This document shows positions 16,546-24,156 of a stretch of 64,000 nt of DNA, one piece after another. Both the position numbers and the translations under genes were made by a program. Each line of letters starts with the position of its first letter. Position 1 is the first letter of the stretch. This stretch comes from a virus: positions 1-64,000 of the IMG/VR virus record IMGVR_UViG_3300030012_005163. The stretch is one strand, 5' to 3'. The notes below the pieces were generated by a model. It saw only the letters and a list, made by a program, of their open reading frames with translations. It had not been told where the DNA came from and did not search any database.

Positions 16546-17343
16546 TTAAGTGGTTTCTACATCGTATGTTATTTCTCTATCTTCAGTGAAAAAATATTCT
16601 TTTTTAGCTTTATTTACCCAAAATTTACTTTCAAGTACGTTAACAGTGTTTTTATATTCATCAAATAATGATCCAGCACGATTATTAATATGTTTATATC
16701 CTAACTTAGGAATCACCATAATTTGGACATCTAAGTAACTTAATCTCAATAAAAATTCATAGGTAAAAGTTAACTTCATATGTTTCTTTAATCCACCATG
16801 TTCTTGAAATATTTCTTTATTTACTACCATCCCATCGAAATTGAAATTCTGTATTTTTTGTAAAGTTTCATTATCTAATAATCCCATATTTTCGGAAACA
16901 TTTTGTACCCATACATTTTCATTTGTAAAAGATATAAACTCACCTTTTTCATTACATTCAAATACTATTGGTAAAAATACTCCAACTTCAGGATATGATT
17001 CTCTATATTTTACAACATTATCAAACCATATTGGTGATAATACATCATCATACTCTAGAAAAGAAAAATAGTTACTAGTAGATTGTTCTACACCATAATT
17101 TATTTGTGATTGAAAATCATAATTACCTGTTTCATTTTCAATAACTTTTGTAATTTTTTTAATTTTACCATAATCAAAAGAATCTAAAAATTTAATTAAC
17201 TTTTTATCGTTTGAACGTACAATTAAAACTTCATCTGGTAAAATCTTTTGTTCAATTATACTATTGATTGCTTTTTCAAAATATTCACTAACACTATCAT
17301 CTAATTTATGTATAGGAATAATTAAACTAATATCTGTTTTCAT
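16546..17343 (-). CDS. Family 2-type glycosyltransferase (GT-A)
   Basis: A 265-aa glycosyltransferase. The N-terminus (DISLIIPIHKLDDSV) and the metal-binding acid motif (SFLEYDDVLSP, D99-D100) are typical of inverting GT2 enzymes that use nucleotide-sugar donors. No transmembrane helices are seen, so it is probably soluble. It starts 10 bases after the GT-B gene upstream and ends next to the gp55-like start, forming one operon. The acceptor is unknown: phage DNA bases, virion protein or host surface glycan are all possible. Confidence 0.82.
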   Translation of the reverse strand: MKTDISLIIPIHKLDDSVSEYFEKAINSIIEQKILPDEVLIVRSNDKKLIKFLDSFDYGKIKKITKVIENETGNYDFQSQINYGVEQSTSNYFSFLEYDDVLSPIWFDNVVKYRESYPEVGVFLPIVFECNEKGEFISFTNENVWVQNVSENMGLLDNETLQKIQNFNFDGMVVNKEIFQEHGGLKKHMKLTFTYEFLLRLSYLDVQIMVIPKLGYKHINNRAGSLFDEYKNTVNVLESKFWVNKAKKEYFFTEDREITYDVETT

Positions 17344-17353
17344 AACTATTTTT

Positions 17354-18484
17354 TTATTTTGTTGTAATTTCTTCTTTTTTATTATTTTTAGTCTCTTTAG
17401 CGTCTACCACCCCTAATTCAGTTAATCTTCTACTAAAAATTCTATTATATACTTCTTTAATTTGTTGTTTACTTTCTTTTTCTGTATATTTGTTTTCGTA
17501 CTCTTTCATTGTATTTAATACATTTTCAGGTAATGCATCTTCTAAATATAAACCAACCATAGTTGCTATCATATCAGGAATTGCATTTAAGTTAGTTACC
17601 CACACACCATTATCAATTAATTTAAGTGCACCATTTTCATCACTTTCCCCCATCCATTCTGGTATCATTCTCGGTATTTTACCAATAACTGGTGTTTCAC
17701 TTTTCATTGATTCTAAGGGAAAAGTACCAAAACTAGATAATTCATCTACCCAAACACTTAAAAATGATTCGGATAAACTTTTGGCAAACTCTTTTCTAGG
17801 TAATCCTGACATATCTCTAAAAGTAATGAAACGATAGTGAGGGTATTTTTGAAAAAATACTTTTACAATTTTTAAAATTTCTCTTTTGTCTCTAGCCGAT
17901 ATAGACACTGTAGGTATTTTTGGTTTTTCACTATTTTTAAAGTAATCTGGTATACCAATAGGTATAACTTCTGTCACTAAATTTCTAAAGATAGATTCTA
18001 CATATTTCTTTAAATTTTCATTTGTCGTAATAACCTCATTAATACCAAACGCATTCCAATTTTCACCAATCTCTAACATTTCAAAAATATATTCATATGA
18101 TTGTAAGAATACTATTCTTTTACAAGGAAAATTAACAGTTTGTTTCATTATACTTGCAAATGCTTCCGGAATTATCACAAAATCTTGTGGTCCTACTTGT
18201 AAAGTTTGAGATTCTATAGAAACGTGAGGTAGTTCAGCATATTCTTCACCTAACCATTCTGCGATTCCCATACCTTCTTCATTTCCTCTTAATCTATAAT
18301 CGTTTTTATCATGTAAAATTTGAGCATTAAACCCAAACTCCCTTAATGTTTTAACATGTTCATAAATTGTTGCCACACCTGCGGTGGGATTCCCTTTAGT
18401 ATCTAAAGTAAAAAAATAGATACCAAAATCTTTGTTTACTATTTTTTGAATAGTGTCTTTTACTGTGCTTTGATTGTCACTCAT
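17354..18484 (-). CDS. GT4-like glycosyltransferase (GT-B)
   Basis: A 376-aa protein with a two-domain GT-B layout. The N-terminal domain (DFGIYFFTLDTKGNPTAGVA, then LREFGFNAQILHD) fits the acceptor side. The C-terminal donor site contains SFGTFPLESMKSETPVIG near residues 250-267, corresponding to the E-x7-E region of GT4 enzymes. The ~30-residue tail is charged (EKESKQQ to ETKNNKKEE). It lies between an unknown 104-aa gene and a GT2 gene. Confidence 0.8.
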   Translation of the reverse strand: MSDNQSTVKDTIQKIVNKDFGIYFFTLDTKGNPTAGVATIYEHVKTLREFGFNAQILHDKNDYRLRGNEEGMGIAEWLGEEYAELPHVSIESQTLQVGPQDFVIIPEAFASIMKQTVNFPCKRIVFLQSYEYIFEMLEIGENWNAFGINEVITTNENLKKYVESIFRNLVTEVIPIGIPDYFKNSEKPKIPTVSISARDKREILKIVKVFFQKYPHYRFITFRDMSGLPRKEFAKSLSESFLSVWVDELSSFGTFPLESMKSETPVIGKIPRMIPEWMGESDENGALKLIDNGVWVTNLNAIPDMIATMVGLYLEDALPENVLNTMKEYENKYTEKESKQQIKEVYNRIFSRRLTELGVVDAKETKNNKKEEITTK

Positions 18485-18506
18485 TTTTTTTGTTTTTTTT
18501 TTATTG

Positions 18507-18821
18507 TTATAATTCTTTTAGTATACCCTTCATTAATAAGGTATTAAATGATAATTTAAATGGTATTGGTAATTGGTTTAGACCTACCATACCTAATTTA
18601 TCGTCTACTACATCGTTGTAACTCAATACTGCTCCAATTAAATCTCTATACATTTCATATTTGGTGACATCTATTTTTAGTGACGATAATGAGTCTTCTT
18701 CGTTATTTTCGTTTGGTACTTCTTCACATTTAGTTTCAACACCGTATTGTACTTGTTCTGCTAATTTATCGATATCGAAATAAAATTCTTTACCCCCCAC
18801 ATTTAATAAAATATCATCCAT
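18507..18821 (-). CDS. Unknown small acidic protein
   Basis: A 104-aa protein of unknown family. An acidic, polar middle (EEVPNENNEEDSL) separates an N-terminal strand-rich part (ILLNVGGKEFYFDID) from a helical C-terminus (YRDLIGAVLSYNDVVDD). It lies between the HAD-like gene and a glycosyltransferase on the same strand. No motif supports a function. Confidence 0.6.
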   Translation of the reverse strand: MDDILLNVGGKEFYFDIDKLAEQVQYGVETKCEEVPNENNEEDSLSSLKIDVTKYEMYRDLIGAVLSYNDVVDDKLGMVGLNQLPIPFKLSFNTLLMKGILKEL

Positions 18822-18876
18822 CTTAATCTTTTTTTTTAATGTAAATTATTATTCGAATAAGTAAACCTTAAATTAC

Positions 18877-19500
18877 TTATATATCTTCATATTCAATTGT
18901 TTCAGTACTTAAAATTTTTTCTAACATACTTTTATCTTCTAATAGTTCTTTTAAATCTACTACAGTATAATCAGAATTATTATTTTTATTATATGTGTTG
19001 ATAACCTTTACTGATACTTTATTATTTGGTTTAGTATCTAAAGTTTCAGGAGATGCAGTAATTAATACATCTACATGTTCCCACTTATTTACATAATCTC
19101 TTACAAACTTAATATTATTAACTTTAGAAGATAGTTTAGATAAGAAAAATAAAGTTGCTGGTTTACTATTGTTTAATTCTTTACTAATAATAATGGGGGT
19201 ATGCCCCATATCTTCTATCATATTATGTAATTGGTTTAAATGTTCAACGGAATTTAATTTTACTTCACCCGCATGACCAAATATTTCTAATGAAGCGTCT
19301 ACATACATAAATTTATTTAATTGTTGAGTACCCCCACTAAATTCGAAATATTTTAATAAATCTAAATCTTTAATATCTCTTTCAATTATTTTATTTTCAC
19401 CTGTTTCTTCATCAATAATTGGGTAATATTTATCATAAACTAATTCAAATTTTGTTATAAAATCTCTTATAACACCATCTATCGTAATTCCTATTTTCAT
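18877..19500 (-). CDS. HAD-like / deoxyribonucleotidase-like protein, probably inactive
   Basis: A 207-aa protein with the layout of phage HAD phosphatases related to 5'(3')-deoxyribonucleotidases: motif I region at the N-terminus (KIGITIDGVIRDF), a conserved-looking Ser motif (PIIISKELNN) and a C-terminal YTVVDLKEL. The expected motif I is DxDGV; here it is T6-I-D8-G-V, so the catalytic nucleophile Asp is replaced by Thr. Hydrolase activity is therefore doubtful and a binding role is possible. Its start overlaps the stop of phoH by 4 bases (ATGA), indicating coupling. Confidence 0.6.
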   Translation of the reverse strand: MKIGITIDGVIRDFITKFELVYDKYYPIIDEETGENKIIERDIKDLDLLKYFEFSGGTQQLNKFMYVDASLEIFGHAGEVKLNSVEHLNQLHNMIEDMGHTPIIISKELNNSKPATLFFLSKLSSKVNNIKFVRDYVNKWEHVDVLITASPETLDTKPNNKVSVKVINTYNKNNNSDYTVVDLKELLEDKSMLEKILSTETIEYEDI

Positions 19501-20246
19501 TGTTCTAATTTTTCAAATACCTCTTCTATTTTTTTTATTATTGGGTTTCTAACTACATCATTAGGATTTCTAAGTTGTACACAACCGAATCCTTCAACAT
19601 CTTTGAATTTATCCAATACTATTTCTAAAGAAGAATCTTTTTTATTTCTTATATCTTTTTGTCTTACGTCCCCCATAATAACCATTTTAGAATTATCACC
19701 TATTCTAGTCATTAATGTTCTTATGTTATCCATTGATATGTTTTGTGCTTCATCAATTAGTATTATAGAGTTATCTATACTTCTTCCTCTCGCAAATGCG
19801 ATGGGAACAATTTCAATAACACCTAATTCAATTAGTTTTTCCATCCTACTTCTACCAATTAATTTTCTAATATTATCAGTGAAAGATTCCATAATTGGTG
19901 CCATTTTATCTTTTAATTCACCCGGTAAATGTCCTATTTCTTCACCTTTTAACGCAGTAATAGATTTAACTAAAACAATTCTTTTGTATTTAGGTCTAGA
20001 TTTTATTAATTTAAGTGCTTCTGCACATGATAAAAATGTTTTTCCCGATCCCGGTAATCCACTACAAATAGTAATTTCGTTTTGTTTGATTGAATTAACT
20101 AATTTTTTTTGATTTTCTGTTTTACACTTAACGTGTACAGAGATGGTTTGGAATACTTTTTCTTCTTCTACATTATTCCTATTTAGGAATAATTCCATTT
20201 CTTCTATCTCTTCTTGTGAAAGTTGTTTGTTCTTTCTTCTACCCAT
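19497..20246 (-). CDS. phoH: PhoH-like ATPase
   Basis: A P-loop ATPase of the PhoH family, common in marine and T4-like phages; its physiological role is not settled (RNA-related or phosphate-stress-linked). It is 249 aa. Walker A is GLPGSGKT (63-70), Walker B is IILIDEAQN (161-169), and a sensor-like MGDVRQKD lies at 191-198. The segment IGHLPGELKDKM (104-115) is typical of the family. The start codon lies inside a perfect 10-bp inverted repeat, which suggests translational or operator control. It overlaps the HAD-like gene by 4 bases. Confidence 0.93.
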   Translation of the reverse strand: MGRRKNKQLSQEEIEEMELFLNRNNVEEEKVFQTISVHVKCKTENQKKLVNSIKQNEITICSGLPGSGKTFLSCAEALKLIKSRPKYKRIVLVKSITALKGEEIGHLPGELKDKMAPIMESFTDNIRKLIGRSRMEKLIELGVIEIVPIAFARGRSIDNSIILIDEAQNISMDNIRTLMTRIGDNSKMVIMGDVRQKDIRNKKDSSLEIVLDKFKDVEGFGCVQLRNPNDVVRNPIIKKIEEVFEKLEQ

Positions 20247-20276
20247 ATAAAATTATTTTATATTAATATATGGGTA
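20240..20276 (-). promoter_or_regulatory. Inverted repeat enclosing the phoH start codon
   Basis: TACCCATATA and TATATGGGTA are perfect 10-bp arms separated by 17 bases. The phoH ATG (minus strand 20246-20244) lies in one arm. In mRNA the hairpin would hide the start; in DNA the site could be an operator. Confidence 0.6.
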
Positions 20277-20361
20277 AAATGAAATAAAGTATATGATTAA
20301 TTATATTTTTTTATTATTAAATAACCAATCATCTATATAGGTTTCTTTAATTTCCATAATA

Positions 20362-21180
20362 TTAAATATTTTTAAAAAAGTTTTCCATATACTTCAACTC
20401 TACAAGAGGATAGCTAGTATTAATTTTTTTAAAAACACTATCATTTTTTACTTCACAATAAAATTTATAATGATTTTTATAATTATCTTTAACTATCTGA
20501 TTTTTAACTGCTGGTGGTAAATTACTTTTGTACCCCCTCCAAATACCTAAATGTAATCCGTGATGTGGTCCACTCCCTCCTATATCTATTTTAAATTTAT
20601 TTTGAGGTAATTTACCTATACCTTTGTTAATTATATCGTATAATAAATGTTCATTTCTGTAACGTTGGGATAAAGATAGTTTTCTATTTTTTAGTTTTGT
20701 TGAGTATTGTTTTATAATATTAGACATTTTTTCATAATATTCTTTAACTTTAAAAAAGTGTAAACCGGTAAATCTTTTTTGTTTAGGTCTTATAGAATTA
20801 CTATACGGTAAGTTATTATTTTTTAAATGTGTTATATGGGTTTCTCCGAGTGTAGGGGTTTCTTTACATATTAATATATCTACATCACCAATATACACAT
20901 AATCAAAATCACTAAATACATCTTCAGGTATTACCCATCTAATAGATTTCAATTTTTGGTTATCTTTGGGGTATCCCGCAAAAAATCCTTCTTCAATAGA
21001 AACTAAATCGTTGTTAATAACATTAATTAATTCTTTAGTCTTTTCAGATAAACTTCCTAAAAATAAAACTTTTATAAAATAATTAGGGTAAGATTTAGTT
21101 ATAAAATAAATAAAATAAGGAATATATTTTTCATAATTTTTATTAACAACTACCGATATACAAATTTTATTATTCATCAC
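20362..21180 (-). CDS. GT-A glycosyltransferase, DVD motif
   Basis: A 272-aa predicted glycosyltransferase. FDYVYIGDVDIL (D99-V100-D101) is the metal/nucleotide-sugar binding DxD of GT-A folds, and the surrounding layout (LKSIRWVIPEDVF before, RFTGLHFFKVKEYY after) resembles GT8-like enzymes. It is the last gene of the operon that holds the deacetylase and acyltransferases. The substrate cannot be told from the sequence. The ATG at 21180 is followed at once by a second Met. Confidence 0.72.
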   Translation of the reverse strand: MMNNKICISVVVNKNYEKYIPYFIYFITKSYPNYFIKVLFLGSLSEKTKELINVINNDLVSIEEGFFAGYPKDNQKLKSIRWVIPEDVFSDFDYVYIGDVDILICKETPTLGETHITHLKNNNLPYSNSIRPKQKRFTGLHFFKVKEYYEKMSNIIKQYSTKLKNRKLSLSQRYRNEHLLYDIINKGIGKLPQNKFKIDIGGSGPHHGLHLGIWRGYKSNLPPAVKNQIVKDNYKNHYKFYCEVKNDSVFKKINTSYPLVELKYMENFFKNI

Positions 21181-21202
21181 ACTACAAATTTTTTATTTAA
21201 GT

Positions 21203-22111
21203 TTAATTTAATATATTATTTTTAACAAATTCTAAAGAAGTATGTTTTTTTGTCCACTCATACTGTTTTTTTGAAATCGATTTTATTTTATCAGGATTTT
21301 CAATAAAATCTTCAATGGTTTTACGTAATTCACTAGGATTAATACTTATACTAGGAGGGTTTTCAAAAAAAGGTTCAGTGATTAATTGTGGTGAGCTAGT
21401 AATAAGTACATTTTTAACTAACATAGCCTCTAAACCTGATTTACCAATACCACCCTTAAAACCTAATAATTTTTTAGACAAAGAAGTAGATACCATTTGA
21501 TCTATAAAAATATGTGTTTTTTCTTTAATTTTTATACAATCACTCCATTTTTTATCTCTAATCACTATTAGTTTTTGATCGTGTAAAGTTCTTTTAATAA
21601 ATTTAGTACCTTTTAAGTTACTAGAGTATTTTAAACCTGGAGAATGAGAAAAAGTAAGTTCCTCATATTTTTGTATTTCTTTATCTAATGGTATTCCTAT
21701 GTGTTGAAAATATGGTTTATATTTAATAGATTTATCCAAAAAAGGTATTTTATCAGGCATTATTAATACTTTTACATTAGGGTTATTTTTTAAAATATTA
21801 TTAACTCTTTTATTTTTCTTTAAAAATCTACCATCACTTATTACTATTATTAATTCTTTATTCTTAAATTTTTTTAATTCTATATTATCTAAAGATATTG
21901 CACCAAAAATAATTATTCTTTTAGAATTTTTTAATAAGTTAACACATAATTTAGTATTCTTTTCATAAAAAAATTTATTTTTAATCATAGAATCAAAATC
22001 TCTTCTTACCGACCTAACTAATATTGTACAACTATTTTCTATGTGGTTAGCAATAAAACTTATACCCCCATAGGAAGAGTCGTTAGAAAATAAAACTGTT
22101 TCTACCGACAT
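21203..22111 (-). CDS. GT-B-like glycosyltransferase
   Basis: A 302-aa protein with a probable GT-B fold. The C-terminal half contains GFKGGIGKSGLEAMLVKNVLITS (cited in part: GKSGLEAM near residue 224), the usual donor-binding E of GT4-like enzymes, and a C-terminal ETI-type helix (ELRKTIEDFIENPDKI). The N-terminal half is short. It starts 3 bases after the stop of the LpxD-like gene, so it probably acts on the same glycan. Confidence is moderate because the N-terminal domain is atypical. Confidence 0.65.
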   Translation of the reverse strand: MSVETVLFSNDSSYGGISFIANHIENSCTILVRSVRRDFDSMIKNKFFYEKNTKLCVNLLKNSKRIIIFGAISLDNIELKKFKNKELIIVISDGRFLKKNKRVNNILKNNPNVKVLIMPDKIPFLDKSIKYKPYFQHIGIPLDKEIQKYEELTFSHSPGLKYSSNLKGTKFIKRTLHDQKLIVIRDKKWSDCIKIKEKTHIFIDQMVSTSLSKKLLGFKGGIGKSGLEAMLVKNVLITSSPQLITEPFFENPPSISINPSELRKTIEDFIENPDKIKSISKKQYEWTKKHTSLEFVKNNILN

Positions 22112-22114
22112 AAT

Positions 22115-22999
22115 TTATTTTTTAATTATTTTTGCTGGTGTTCCAACATAAGTATTATTAGAATCTGCATTACTATTTAGAAAAGAATTAGCCCCTAAAG
22201 TAACATTAGAACCTACATTCATACCATTTTTTAAAGATGCGTTTATACCACAATAAAAATTCTCACCTATTGTATTAGAACCAGCAACTACACAATGTGA
22301 AGTAAATAGTGAATTTTCACCTATTATACAATTATGTCCAATGTTAGTATAAGAACCTAATTTACAACCTTTTTTAATAATAGTATTTTCTAATGCACCC
22401 TTTTTAATATCACTATGTGAACCAATTTCTACATTATCTTCTATTATAAGCCCCCCTATCTGAGGAAATCTAATCCACTCATCATTTGTGTTTTTTTCAA
22501 ATCCCATACCGTTAGTACCTAAACAGGAATTTTCTCTTATTATACAATTTTCACCAATAGTAACATTACTATGGATAACTACGTTAGGATATAGTATCGT
22601 ACCTTCACCTATAATAACATTTTTAGAAATATGAACGTTATCCATTATTGTAATATTAGGTGAATTATTTTTATGATAGTCAACATAGTTTGTGGGATTA
22701 ATTTTTTCCTCAACTAATTTTAAAATTAAAATATAAGTTAACCTAGAGGTAGTTTCCTCACAAACTAAATGAATAATATTTGGGTTTAATTTTTTAAGTT
22801 TTTTTAGTGTGTTATAATCACGCTCACTAATAATTAAAATTCCGTTAACAAAATTATTATAAAAACTAATATTTTTAACCCAATATAAACAATCTTCAGA
22901 TGTATCTTCTTTTTTACCAATTCTAAGATTTTCAAAAACACATTCATCTTTAAATTTTACATTACCTAGTTTTAATATGTCCTTAACTTTTACTTTCAT
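22115..22999 (-). CDS. LpxD-like N-acyltransferase
   Basis: LpxD transfers an acyl chain from acyl carrier protein to the 2-amino group of UDP-3-O-acyl-glucosamine in lipid A synthesis. This 294-aa protein has an LpxD-like N-terminal domain (residues 1-105) and a left-handed beta-helix of hexapeptide repeats (115-275). GTNGMGFE (161-168), FPQIGG (178-183), NVEIGSHSDI and IGHNCIIG follow the LpxD order. H222 aligns with the catalytic His of E. coli LpxD. The IDRG segment is replaced by DIKKG. I take the ATG at 22999: it gives a 17-base overlap with the upstream gene, whereas a longer frame to 23077 would add 26 unrelated residues. The acceptor may be a different amino sugar. Confidence 0.8.
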   Translation of the reverse strand: MKVKVKDILKLGNVKFKDECVFENLRIGKKEDTSEDCLYWVKNISFYNNFVNGILIISERDYNTLKKLKKLNPNIIHLVCEETTSRLTYILILKLVEEKINPTNYVDYHKNNSPNITIMDNVHISKNVIIGEGTILYPNVVIHSNVTIGENCIIRENSCLGTNGMGFEKNTNDEWIRFPQIGGLIIEDNVEIGSHSDIKKGALENTIIKKGCKLGSYTNIGHNCIIGENSLFTSHCVVAGSNTIGENFYCGINASLKNGMNVGSNVTLGANSFLNSNADSNNTYVGTPAKIIKK

Positions 23000-23495
23000 A
23001 AAGTTCTTTTTCTTTATGATACTTCTTTGCCGGATTACCAAAGTAAATCCCACTATCCATAATGTCTTTATTGACAAAAGACAATGAACCTATTGTAGTA
23101 TTATTTACTATAGAAATACCATGTTGTAAAACACTATTAGTGCCTATGAAACATTTAGCACCAATTTTAGCACCACCTATTTGTATTTTTCCTGAATCTA
23201 AATTATTCGTCATAACTCTAGGACAAACATAAGTATCATCACCAATTTCTACTCCTCTAGCGATTATTGAATCATATCTTAGTGTAACTCTATCACCAAT
23301 CTTACAATTTCCTGAAGTAGAAACTCTAGAATCAATATAACAGTCTTCACCAATGATGGTGTTTTTTCTAAGTTCTACATAATTTTTAATAATTGTGTTA
23401 TCACCAATGATAACATCTTCTTCTATCACACAAAAACTTCCTATTTGAACGTTTTCTCCGATAATTGCTTTTTCTGATATATTATTCATTTTCAT
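22983..23495 (-). CDS. Hexapeptide-repeat acyltransferase (LpxA/WbpD-like)
   Basis: A 170-aa left-handed beta-helix transferase. Hexapeptide repeats of the form (I/V)G(E/D)(N/D) run from residue 8 to about 150 (AIIGENVQIGSF, DVIIGDNTIIKN, NTIIGEDCYIDS). The C-terminus (GNPAKKYHKEK) is typical of acetyltransferases on UDP-amino sugars such as WbpD. The short length and lack of a helical C-terminal domain argue against true LpxA (about 260 aa). It is tightly placed between the deacetylase (16-base gap) and the LpxD-like gene (17-base overlap). Confidence 0.82.
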   Translation of the reverse strand: MKMNNISEKAIIGENVQIGSFCVIEEDVIIGDNTIIKNYVELRKNTIIGEDCYIDSRVSTSGNCKIGDRVTLRYDSIIARGVEIGDDTYVCPRVMTNNLDSGKIQIGGAKIGAKCFIGTNSVLQHGISIVNNTTIGSLSFVNKDIMDSGIYFGNPAKKYHKEKELYESKS

Positions 23496-23511
23496 AATTT
23501 TTTTGTTTTTG

Positions 23512-24156
23512 TTATAGTATCCATCTTATTACTTCAAAACATTCAGCGTATAAAGTATTTATCTGTACCCCCCTAGTTCTAGCTAATGACTTTACGAATT
23601 CTTCGTTAGCATAGGGTCTATGAGATTGAGATAAGTATTGTTTTATCGCTTCAATTTTTTTATTAATGTGTTTTTCCTCTAATTTCATAAAAGAAGTAGT
23701 ATTAAATGTTAAATTATTCCAAGGTAATTCATACGACAGTAAACTACTAAATTTAAACGCTCTAAACCCTTCTTGTGCAATAGTATAATGATCTTGATGT
23801 ACATCGGTTAATGAAGGTATAAAAACTATATCGGGTTGTATACTCTTTTTGAGTGTTAAAATATCATCTAATATTTCTTGTCGTTGGTAATTAAATGTTC
23901 TTACGTTATAATCTAAAAGGATTAAATTATCTTTTGGGATACCTAAAACCTTACTAGCTTTTTTAATTTCAGTAATTAAAATATCTTCAGGAAATTCTTT
24001 TTTAACTGATTGTTTACATGCAGAAAACGCTGCACAATAAACAATATTGCCGTCTTCTATTAACTTATTTACTGTTCCACCACAACCAAACTCTAAATCA
24101 TCAGTATGTGGGGAAAGAACTAAAACTTTTTTATTTTTAATATTCATCGTATACAT
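23512..24156 (-). CDS. PIG-L / LmbE family deacetylase
   Basis: A zinc-dependent N-acetyl-sugar deacetylase family (GlcNAc-PI de-N-acetylase, MshB, BshB). It is 214 aa. The metal-binding motif PHTDDLEFGCGG (H17, D19, D20) corresponds to the canonical PHPDDE, and TDVHQDH (H120, H123) supplies the third ligand and active-site His. The likely job is removing an acetyl group from an amino sugar, making the free amine that the neighbouring acyltransferases could use. It overlaps the upstream glycosyltransferase by 20 bases (11 if Met4 is the start). Confidence 0.88.
   Translation of the reverse strand: MYTMNIKNKKVLVLSPHTDDLEFGCGGTVNKLIEDGNIVYCAAFSACKQSVKKEFPEDILITEIKKASKVLGIPKDNLILLDYNVRTFNYQRQEILDDILTLKKSIQPDIVFIPSLTDVHQDHYTIAQEGFRAFKFSSLLSYELPWNNLTFNTTSFMKLEEKHINKKIEAIKQYLSQSHRPYANEEFVKSLARTRGVQINTLYAECFEVIRWIL

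Noticed and set aside
18857-18880. AT-rich 8-bp hairpin (ATAAGTAA / TTACTTAT) at the end of the HAD-like gene
   Set aside because: Weak, overlaps the stop codon, and has no T run in the transcribed direction. Chance pairing is plausible in AT-rich DNA.
20301-20357. 18-codon frame (MEIKETYIDDWLFNNKKI) upstream of phoH
   Set aside because: Too short to support from sequence alone; no clear signals around it. It could be a leader peptide.
23000-23077. 26 extra N-terminal residues for the LpxD-like protein
   Set aside because: They lie inside the upstream acyltransferase gene and do not resemble LpxD. The ATG at 22999 gives a typical LpxD start.
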